6,564 nt of DNA from Neisseriaceae bacterium (GTDB lineage: Bacteria; Pseudomonadota; Gammaproteobacteria; Burkholderiales; UBA11063). The notes under the pieces were generated by a model. The model ran no database searches. It saw nothing but the letters and a program-made list of their open reading frames with translations, and was not told where the DNA came from. Position 1 is the stretch's first letter. Each line of letters opens with the position of its first letter. The DNA is taken from contig CANMQR010000037.1 in assembly GCA_947499925.1 (NCBI GenBank), forward strand, positions 1 through 6,564, given 5' to 3'. Below are positions 1-6,564 of this stretch, in pieces. The position numbers and the translations under genes are program-made.

Positions 1-354
1 ATCAGACTTAACAACTTTGATTAGTTCTTTACGGCGTTCTTCTGTCAAAGCAGGCATTGGCACTCGAATAACACTACCGTTAATCGCTGGGTTTAATCCT
101 AAATCTGAATCACGAATCGCTTTTTCAACAGCACCTGCTTGTTTTGCTTCCCACGGCTGTACTGTAATAGTCCTTGCATCAGCTGCTGTGATAGTTGCAA
201 TTTGATTAAGTGGCATTAAAGAGCCATAATAATCAACCTGTACATGATCCAAAATACCAGCATGAGCACGACCCGTTCTAATTTTAGATAAACTAAATTT
301 ATAGCTATCAAATGATTTTTGCATTCTAAGTTCTGAATTTTTTTGTATTGTCAT
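1..354 (-). CDS. frr: Ribosome recycling factor (RRF), N-terminal part; 3' end runs off the window
   Basis: RRF works with EF-G in the cytoplasm to split post-termination ribosomes so that subunits can be reused. I translated 118 residues from the ATG at 354-352, about two thirds of the usual ~185-residue protein; the C-terminus lies beyond position 1. Family hallmarks are the KIRTGRA stretch near residues 24-30, the DYYG strand near 44-47, [13 protein letters not shown] near 81-93, and [14 protein letters not shown] near 101-114, the last being the hinge into the second half of the long-helix domain. The start is supported by GAGGG (plus positions 364-368), 9 nt upstream. smpB lies 68 nt upstream on the same strand. 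This differs from the widespread rpsB-tsf-pyrH-frr arrangement, so frr may have its own promoter here. Identity is near certain; only truncation by the window edge limits the call. Confidence 0.97.
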   Translation of the reverse strand, partial: MTIQKNSELRMQKSFDSYKFSLSKIRTGRAHAGILDHVQVDYYGSLMPLNQIATITAADARTITVQPWEAKQAGAVEKAIRDSDLGLNPAINGSVIRVPMPALTEERRKELIKVVKSD

Positions 355-378
355 ATATGTAAACCCTCAAAAGAGATT

Positions 379-384
379 ATTATA
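379..384 (-). promoter_or_regulatory. Possible -10 element for frr
   Basis: The minus strand reads a perfect TATAAT here, about 25 nt upstream of the frr ATG, in the gap after smpB. At a spacing of 17 nt the -35 candidate is TGCAAA (plus 402-407), a poor match to consensus. The gap is very AT-rich, so a chance match is quite possible. It is listed because frr lacks its usual upstream partner genes and may need a separate start site; read-through from smpB is the alternative, since I see no terminator hairpin between the two genes. Confidence 0.35.
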
Positions 385-422
385 ATATAGTTAAGTATTA
401 CTTTGCATTGCTAAAAACATTA

Positions 423-875
423 TTACATTCTCTTATACTGTTTTTCCATCTGTGCTTTTTCTTTATTTAGCTCTTTTTCTTTTTCAACTGCACGCTTATC
501 ATACATTTTTTTACCTTTAGCAAGAGCGATTTCCGCCTTAACCTTACCTTTGCTATAATGTAAATTTAGCGCAACCAAACTATAGCCTTTTTGTTCGACT
601 TTACCAATTAATTTATCAATCTCTTTTTTCTTTAAGAGAAGTTTTTTAATTCTTTCGGCATCTGGATTAACATGAGTACTAGCTGATCTTAACGCAGAAA
701 TATGACAACCAAGTAACCACATTTCTCCATCTTTTATCTTTACATAGCTATCTTTTAGTTGTACTTTATTTTCACGAATAGCCTTTACTTCCCACCCCTC
801 TAAAACCATTCCAGCTTCATAGCGCTCTTCAATATAATAATCAAAAAGAGCTTTTTTATTACTTGCGATTTGCAT
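423..875 (-). CDS. smpB: SsrA-binding protein SmpB
   Basis: SmpB binds tmRNA (SsrA) and brings it to ribosomes stalled on broken mRNAs, where trans-translation frees the ribosome and tags the nascent peptide for degradation. The 150-residue product is close to the usual 150-160. Visible family features are the N-terminal [17 protein letters not shown] segment (about residues 6-22), the GWEVKAIR core near 27-34, DSYV near 42-45, and the GKKMYDKR segment near 121-128, which leads into the basic C-terminal tail rich in Lys and Glu that enters the mRNA channel. The ATG at 875-873 is preceded by GTGAG at a suitable distance. It is divergent from glyQ and lies 68 nt upstream of frr. The tmRNA gene itself is not in the window. 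In several betaproteobacteria, as I recall, smpB lies near guaB; here guaB is also close, with glyQ and nrdR between. Confidence 0.97.
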   Translation of the reverse strand: MQIASNKKALFDYYIEERYEAGMVLEGWEVKAIRENKVQLKDSYVKIKDGEMWLLGCHISALRSASTHVNPDAERIKKLLLKKKEIDKLIGKVEQKGYSLVALNLHYSKGKVKAEIALAKGKKMYDKRAVEKEKELNKEKAQMEKQYKRM

Positions 876-918
876 TATTTTCTCACATACTTTTTACAAA
901 TTAATTAAATATAACCAC

Positions 919-927
919 ATTTTAGCA
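919..927 (-). promoter_or_regulatory. Possible extended -10 promoter for smpB
   Basis: The minus strand reads TGCTAAAAT, a TGn extended -10 with one mismatch to TATAAT. It ends about 43 nt upstream of the smpB ATG, a sensible leader length. At 17-18 nt upstream I find only CCTATG or ACCTAT, a poor -35, which an extended -10 can tolerate. The site overlaps the left copy of a TAGCATAG direct repeat. This is inference from motif and position only. Confidence 0.4.
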
Positions 928-946
928 TAGATATCCCCTAGCATAG
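923..946. repeat. Pair of 8-bp direct repeats in the smpB/glyQ divergent promoter region
   Basis: The plus strand has two exact copies of TAGCATAG at 923-930 and 939-946, start-to-start distance 16 bp, with ATATCCCC between them. They lie in the only divergent intergenic region of the window, overlapping the smpB -10 candidate and just upstream of the glyQ -10 candidate. Placement suits an operator, but the sequence does not resemble the NrdR box or another site I recognise. In AT-rich DNA an 8-bp repeat can arise by chance. Confidence 0.5.
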
Positions 947-956
947 GTACACAAAG

Positions 957-965
957 TGGTAAAAT
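957..965 (+). promoter_or_regulatory. Possible extended -10 promoter for the glyQ-nrdR-guaB cluster
   Basis: TGGTAAAAT matches a TGn extended -10 with one mismatch in the hexamer. Transcription would begin near 972, giving a leader of about 25 nt before the glyQ ATG at 998. No good -35 hexamer is seen 16-18 nt upstream. If this promoter is real, the in-frame GTG at 956 cannot be the translation start, because it lies upstream of the transcript. Confidence 0.4.
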
Positions 966-985
966 ATCGTGCAATACTTAAGCTT

Positions 986-989
986 AAGG
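986..989 (+). promoter_or_regulatory. Ribosome binding site that favours the glyQ start at 998
   Basis: AAGG is followed by an 8-nt spacer to the ATG at 998. The reading frame stays open upstream to a GTG at 956, which has an AGG of its own at 945-947. The 998 start gives a protein of family length (303 residues), and the extra 14 residues (a basic, hydrophobic string) have no counterpart that I know in GlyQ proteins. Confidence 0.65.
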
Positions 990-997
990 CAAAAATA

Positions 998-1909
998 ATG
1001 AATAGTACTGCTACAAACACAAAAACAACTTTTCAAGAAATCATCCAAAAACTTCAACAATTTTGGGCGTCTACAGGTTGTGTAATCTTACAACCTTTTG
1101 ATAAACCAATGGGTGCTGGAACATCTCATACTGCAACTTTTTTAAGAAGCATTGGTCCTGAACCTTGGTTTGCTGCCTATGTACAACCATCAAGACGTCC
1201 AAAAGATGGCCGTTATGGTGATAGCCCAAACCGCTTACAACATTATTATCAGTTTCAGGTAGCTCTAAAGCCATCTCCAGATAATATCCAAGAGCTATAT
1301 CTTGATTCACTTCGTAATCTGGGAGTGGATTTGAAAGTTCATGATATTCGTTTTGTCGAAGATAACTGGGAAAACCCTTCGCTTGGAGCTTGGGGACTTG
1401 GTTGGGAAGTTTGGCTTGATGGTATGGAGGTTACTCAATTTACATACTTCCAACAAGTTGGTGGCCTAGACTGTAAACCGGTTCTTGGTGAAATAACTTA
1501 TGGTTTAGAACGTCTAGCAATGTATTTACAAAATGTTGATAATGTATATGATCTAGTATGGACTCGTACCCTTGATGGGAACATTGTTACATATGGCGAT
1601 GTATTTAAACAAAATGAAATCGAACAATCAAAATATAATTTTGAACATTCTGATACCGCTTGGCTATTTAATCAGTTTAATCAATTTGAAGAACAAGCAA
1701 AACGTATTTTAGATACTAATCTAGTTTTACCAGGATACGAATTAATTCTAGATGCTGCACACACATTTAATCTACTGGATGCTCATGGTGCAATATCGGT
1801 AACGGAGAGAGCAGCTTATATTGGACGAATTAGAAACTTGGCCCGGCTTGTTGCAGAAAAATATTACGAATCGCGTGAAATACTTGGATTTCCATTATTA
1901 AAGAGATAA
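998..1909 (+). CDS. glyQ: Glycyl-tRNA synthetase alpha subunit
   Basis: GlyQ is the catalytic subunit of the bacterial heterotetrameric (alpha2beta2) class II glycyl-tRNA synthetase; it activates glycine with ATP, while the GlyS beta subunit recognises tRNA-Gly. The 303 residues equal the E. coli length. Strong family stretches are the N-terminal [13 protein letters not shown] region (about 22-34), the [13 protein letters not shown] and [11 protein letters not shown] motifs (about 61-86), FVEDNWENP and [22 protein letters not shown] (about 113-145), the [13 protein letters not shown] motif (about 163-175) forming the class II core, and the C-terminal [14 protein letters not shown] region. The upstream in-frame GTG at 956 is less likely as start. 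nrdR begins 4 nt after its stop, so the two are surely cotranscribed. The usual glyS neighbour is missing from the window, which is unusual because both subunits are needed. Confidence 0.98.
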   Translation: MNSTATNTKTTFQEIIQKLQQFWASTGCVILQPFDKPMGAGTSHTATFLRSIGPEPWFAAYVQPSRRPKDGRYGDSPNRLQHYYQFQVALKPSPDNIQELYLDSLRNLGVDLKVHDIRFVEDNWENPSLGAWGLGWEVWLDGMEVTQFTYFQQVGGLDCKPVLGEITYGLERLAMYLQNVDNVYDLVWTRTLDGNIVTYGDVFKQNEIEQSKYNFEHSDTAWLFNQFNQFEEQAKRILDTNLVLPGYELILDAAHTFNLLDAHGAISVTERAAYIGRIRNLARLVAEKYYESREILGFPLLKR

Positions 1910-1913
1910 CTAA

Positions 1914-3846
<1,933 letters not shown>

Positions 3847-3860
3847 GTCTAAGCAATATA

Positions 3861-3894
3861 AAAAAAGCCGTTATCATCAGATAACGGCTTTTTT
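3861..3894. terminator. Bidirectional intrinsic terminator between guaB and rplY
   Basis: A perfect 9-bp inverted repeat, GCCGTTATC (3867-3875) and GATAACGGC (3880-3888), closes a 4-nt loop (ATCA). Six A residues lie to the left (3861-3866) and six T residues to the right (3889-3894), so the stem can extend to 15 bp and gives a U-tract in either direction. It lies 14 nt after the guaB stop and 18 nt beyond the rplY stop. Both convergent genes therefore probably end here. Confidence 0.93.
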
Positions 3895-3912
3895 GTGATT
3901 TTGTATTGATTA

Positions 3913-4575
3913 CTACTCAGCTGATTTTTCAGCCTTAGCATCAACAGCAGGAATATCACCAATTGCAACACTAGCGCCTTCAGGAGCTTCAACTTCTTCA
4001 GCAATACCAGCAGCAACTACGATAGGTGCATCTTCACCACGAAGTAAATTAACTAATACCACCCCCTTTGGTAAAACCAAATCAGATAGATGTAATGTTT
4101 GACCAGCTGTAATTTCTTTTAAATCTACAACGATATTATGAGGAATATCAGCAGCTTTAGCACGAATTTCAACTTCAGTAGCAATATGAGTTATATGTGC
4201 ACCTTGAACTTTAACAGCACGAGAAACATCTTCGTTAATGAACTGTAAAAGAATATGAATATGAATTTCTTCTTTATCATTTACACGTTGAAAATCTAAA
4301 TGTAATACTTGTGGGCGATAAGCATGCATTTGAAAATCACGTAATAGCACTTTTTCTTTTTTGCCATCAACTTCAATATTCAAAATCGAAGTGTGAAAAT
4401 TAGGACGCTTAAGAGCGTAATAAACTGTATTATGATCTAATGTTACAGGAGTAGCATCATTTGATAATCCGTAAACGATTGCAGGCACCAAACCATTATG
4501 ACGCAGGCGGCGGCTCGCTCCTCTACCATGCTCATTTCTTGTTTGTGCACTTAAAGTATCTATTGTTTTTGACAT
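3913..4575 (-). CDS. rplY: Large ribosomal subunit protein bL25, two-domain (Ctc/TL5) form
   Basis: bL25 binds 5S rRNA in the central protuberance of the 50S subunit. This 220-residue version has the 5S-binding N-terminal domain (about 1-95) plus the beta-rich C-terminal domain (about 96-190) found in the Ctc/TL5 type, unlike the 94-residue E. coli protein. Recognisable stretches are RGASRRLRHNGLVPAIVYG (18-36), the LLRDFQMHAYRPQVLHLDFQRV segment (about 77-98) and the LHLSDLVLPKGV segment in the second domain. The tail after about residue 190 is acidic and alanine-rich, as is common in this form. The ATG at 4575-4573 has a modest GGA 9 nt upstream. It has its own extended -10 promoter in the gap after the quinone oxidoreductase gene. 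pth, a frequent neighbour of rplY, is not on the downstream side, where guaB converges instead. Confidence 0.96.
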   Translation of the reverse strand: MSKTIDTLSAQTRNEHGRGASRRLRHNGLVPAIVYGLSNDATPVTLDHNTVYYALKRPNFHTSILNIEVDGKKEKVLLRDFQMHAYRPQVLHLDFQRVNDKEEIHIHILLQFINEDVSRAVKVQGAHITHIATEVEIRAKAADIPHNIVVDLKEITAGQTLHLSDLVLPKGVVLVNLLRGEDAPIVVAAGIAEEVEAPEGASVAIGDIPAVDAKAEKSAE

Positions 4576-4646
4576 TTGTTTATATCCAAAAAATTATTAT
4601 TTATATGTGATTCATCGCGACCAACAAACCACAACCTAGAGGCAAG

Positions 4647-4655
4647 ATTATAGCA
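4647..4655 (-). promoter_or_regulatory. Extended -10 promoter for rplY
   Basis: The minus strand reads TGCTATAAT, a perfect TGn extended -10 hexamer. Transcription would start near 4640, giving a leader of about 65 nt before the rplY ATG. The -35 region is AT-rich without a clear TTGACA match (TTAGAT at 19 nt spacing is the nearest), which an extended -10 can offset. The site lies 26-34 bp downstream of the ETF-quinone oxidoreductase stop, where no terminator hairpin is visible, so read-through may add to rplY expression. Confidence 0.65.
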
Positions 4656-4680
4656 CATTAGTATATTTTTTATCTAATTT

Positions 4681-6279
4681 TTACATCTCACTATATTGTG
4701 GCCCACTGCCACCACTTGGAGGATACCACGTTATATTTTGCGTAGGATCTTTGATATCACAAGCTTTGCAATGAACGCAGTTTTGACTATGAATTTGCAG
4801 TTTATCACTATTAATTATTTCATAAACCCCAGCTGGGCAATAACGACTTTCTGGTGAATCAAATTTTTTTAGATTAATCTCTATAGGGATATTTGTATTT
4901 TTTAAATGTAAATGGCACGGTTGATTCTCATCATGAGAAATATTTGCTAGATGAAGCGAGGCATTTTTCTCAAAACTAATTATTCCATCCGCTTTAGGAT
5001 AATTTATTGGTTTGGCATTTTGTTGTAGCCGCTCGTTATCTTTGACTTTTAACCTAAATGTCCAAGGTGCAATTCCACGAAATAAATAATAGTCAATTGC
5101 AGCATGAATTAACCCAAAATACAACCCCAAACGAAATCCGGGACGGAAATTTCTAACCTTGTATAATTCCTTATATACTGAACTTTGCTGTAGCTTGGTG
5201 CTATAGATAATAGCTTCTTCTTTACCTAAAGACTCAACAACCGCACTTGAAGCAAGCATACCTGACTTAATAGCATTATGCACACCTTTAATCTTAGCTA
5301 CATTAAGAAACCCAGCACTATCACCAACTATAACACCACCTGGAAAACTAAGCTTAGGCAATGCTTGAACACCGCCCTCAACTACAGATCTTGCGCCATA
5401 TTCTATCACCTTACCACCTTCTAGAATTGGACGGATCTGGGGGTGAAGTTTAAATTTCTGAAACTCTTCATATGGATTTAGATGAGGATTTTTATAATCA
5501 AGCGCAGTAACCAAGCCAATTGACAACAAACCATTGTCTAAATGGTACAAAAAACCACCGCCGTACGCATTGTGCCCTAGAGGATAACCAATATAGTGTT
5601 CAACCCTACCCTCATTATGTTTAGATGGCTCAATTTGCCATATTTCTTTAATACCAAGACCATAAGTCTGAACACCGCTATCTTTATCAAGGTTATAGTG
5701 TTTAATTACTTGTTTGGCTAATGAACCTCTTGCACCTTCTGCGATTACAACCTGCTTGGATCTAATCTCAATTCCAGCTTGGTAATTAGATGTCTTGGTA
5801 CCATCACGTGCTATGCCCATATCTCCAGTTATTATTCCAACAACTTTATTATCTTCAAATATAGTACTAACTGCAGCAAATGCCGGAAATATTTCAACAC
5901 CTAAATCTTCAGCGTATGATGCAAGACGACTACAAAGATGACTAAGGCTTATAATGAAATTACCATCATTTGCAAAATCTTTGGGTATTGGTAATTGGAG
6001 TTTGGAGTTTTTAGTAAGAAATAATAGATTTTCACTAGCGACTTTTACTGATACAGGGAAATCAAGATTTGCCCAATCAGGAATTAGTTCATTAAGACCA
6101 CTAGGATCCATGACACAGCCAGAAATTATATTGGCTCCAACACTAGCTCCTTTTTCTATAATTGCTATAGATAACCTAGAGTCAAGCTGCTTTAGGTGAA
6201 TTGCTGCAGCAAGTCCGCTAGGACCAGCACCAACAATTATAACATCATAGTGGATAACGTCACGAGTGTCTGCAGTCAT
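4681..6279 (-). CDS. Electron transfer flavoprotein-ubiquinone oxidoreductase (ETF-QO)
   Basis: ETF-QO takes electrons from reduced ETF, which collects them from acyl-CoA and amino-acid dehydrogenases, and passes them through FAD and a [4Fe-4S] cluster to ubiquinone at the inner membrane. The 532 residues match the family (about 540-550). The N-terminal FAD fold has GAGPSG at 17-22, followed by the family segment GANIISGCVMDP. A second FAD-contacting segment GVIVGDSAGFLN lies near 312-323, followed by KIKGVHNAIKSGM. The C-terminal ferredoxin-like domain keeps the four cluster cysteines Cys481, Cys501, Cys504 and Cys507 (NCVHCKACDIKDP) and the closing PPSGGSGPQY. It has no predicted signal peptide or full membrane span, as expected for a monotopic protein. 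The start codon lies 8 nt after the dksA stop, without a clear Shine-Dalgarno sequence, so translational coupling is likely. FixC proteins are related but lack this fused ferredoxin domain. etfA and etfB are not in the window. Confidence 0.95.
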   Translation of the reverse strand: MTADTRDVIHYDVIIVGAGPSGLAAAIHLKQLDSRLSIAIIEKGASVGANIISGCVMDPSGLNELIPDWANLDFPVSVKVASENLLFLTKNSKLQLPIPKDFANDGNFIISLSHLCSRLASYAEDLGVEIFPAFAAVSTIFEDNKVVGIITGDMGIARDGTKTSNYQAGIEIRSKQVVIAEGARGSLAKQVIKHYNLDKDSGVQTYGLGIKEIWQIEPSKHNEGRVEHYIGYPLGHNAYGGGFLYHLDNGLLSIGLVTALDYKNPHLNPYEEFQKFKLHPQIRPILEGGKVIEYGARSVVEGGVQALPKLSFPGGVIVGDSAGFLNVAKIKGVHNAIKSGMLASSAVVESLGKEEAIIYSTKLQQSSVYKELYKVRNFRPGFRLGLYFGLIHAAIDYYLFRGIAPWTFRLKVKDNERLQQNAKPINYPKADGIISFEKNASLHLANISHDENQPCHLHLKNTNIPIEINLKKFDSPESRYCPAGVYEIINSDKLQIHSQNCVHCKACDIKDPTQNITWYPPSGGSGPQYSEM

Positions 6280-6287
6280 TTGATTTT

Positions 6288-6564
6288 TTAGTCTTCTGCA
6301 TAATGTTTTTGCAGTTTTTCACGGCGCTCTTGTGCTTCTATTGTAAGAGAAGCTGTAGGTCTTGCTATTAAACGTTTAAGACCAATTGGTTCGCCGGTAT
6401 CTTCACAAAAACCATAATCACCAGTTTCTATTAGACGTAATGCTTTTCTAACTTTTTGTAATAATTTCCGTTCGCGATTACGAGTTCTAAGCTCTAGAGC
6501 ATATTCTTCTTCTATAGTTGCTCTATCAGAAGGATCAGCTATATAATTTGTTTCTTGCTCTTGA
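6288..6564 (-). CDS. dksA: DksA-family RNA polymerase-binding factor, C-terminal part; zinc-cysteine-poor; 5' end off the window
   Basis: DksA enters the RNA polymerase secondary channel and, with ppGpp, represses rRNA promoters and activates amino-acid promoters. I translated the last 91 residues, matching about E. coli residues 62-151; the start lies beyond the right edge. The coiled-coil tip keeps the DPSDRA motif (fragment residues 10-15), with both acidic tip residues and the alanine that correspond to E. coli Asp71, Asp74 and Ala76. The ELRTRNRERKLLQKVRKAL helix follows. In the zinc-finger region only the first of four cysteines remains: GFCEDTGEPIG then ARPTASLTIEAQ, a Cys-Thr-Thr-Ala pattern instead of four Cys. 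This resembles the zinc-independent DksA2 type of Pseudomonas and several alphaproteobacterial DksA proteins. The gene is followed after 8 nt by the ETF-quinone oxidoreductase gene. Whether this is the organism's only DksA cannot be told here. Confidence 0.93.
   Translation of the reverse strand, partial: QEQETNYIADPSDRATIEEEYALELRTRNRERKLLQKVRKALRLIETGDYGFCEDTGEPIGLKRLIARPTASLTIEAQERREKLQKHYAED

Noticed and set aside
17..205. Plus-strand open frame of 62 codons
   Set aside because: It is antisense to frr, which is clearly conserved in sequence; it resembles no family I know.
956..997. In-frame upstream GTG extension of glyQ by 14 residues
   Set aside because: The ATG at 998 gives the family length and has AAGG with an 8-nt spacer. 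The extension is unlike known GlyQ N-termini, and its GTG is inside the likely -10 region.
876..997. Search for an NrdR box upstream of the nrdR-containing cluster
   Set aside because: No sequence close to the 16-bp NrdR box consensus is present, so autoregulation by NrdR is not supported.
1071..1310. Minus-strand open frame of 79 codons inside glyQ
   Set aside because: It lies opposite the highly conserved motif region of glyQ and is explained by that coding constraint.
4601..4615. Minus-strand four-codon leader peptide (Met-Asn-His-Ile-stop) ahead of rplY
   Set aside because: It is too short to support as coding; there is no clear ribosome binding site and no attenuator hairpin after it.
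5954..6199. Plus-strand open frame of 81 codons inside the ETF-quinone oxidoreductase gene
   Set aside because: It is antisense to the FAD-binding N-terminal domain, with no recognisable product.

Overview
The window looks like an AT-rich proteobacterial chromosome segment carrying only core housekeeping genes. GlyQ, NrdR, IMP dehydrogenase, two-domain bL25, ETF-ubiquinone oxidoreductase and DksA together indicate Pseudomonadota. The bL25 and IMP dehydrogenase sequences read as most like beta- or gammaproteobacterial forms, and I lean towards an AT-rich betaproteobacterial lineage (low confidence, by memory of homologues only). Coding density is high, no gap exceeds about 125 bases, and I see no mobile element, tRNA, rRNA or CRISPR array.

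Layout. Positions 1-875 on the minus strand hold smpB followed by the first 118 codons of frr, so a ribosome-rescue gene sits upstream of a ribosome-recycling gene. A divergent promoter region of about 120 bp (876-997) separates them from a plus-strand cluster glyQ-nrdR-guaB (998-3846) with gaps of only 4 and 13 nt. guaB ends at a strong hairpin with U-tracts on both sides (3861-3894), which also serves the convergent rplY. The rest is on the minus strand: dksA (3' part, entering from the right edge), an ETF-quinone oxidoreductase gene starting 8 nt after the dksA stop, then rplY with a good extended -10 promoter of its own.

Functional reading. SmpB, RRF, GlyQ and bL25 belong to translation. 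NrdR and GuaB belong to nucleotide supply: NrdR represses ribonucleotide reductase genes, and GuaB commits IMP to GTP synthesis. DksA couples rRNA and stringent-response transcription to ppGpp. The ETF-quinone oxidoreductase feeds electrons from acyl-CoA and other flavin dehydrogenases into the quinone pool.

No new biological system is evident. The points worth a second look are of gene order and protein detail: glyQ lacks an adjacent glyS, frr is outside its usual rpsB-tsf-pyrH context, and the DksA zinc finger has lost three of its four cysteines while keeping the coiled-coil tip motif.
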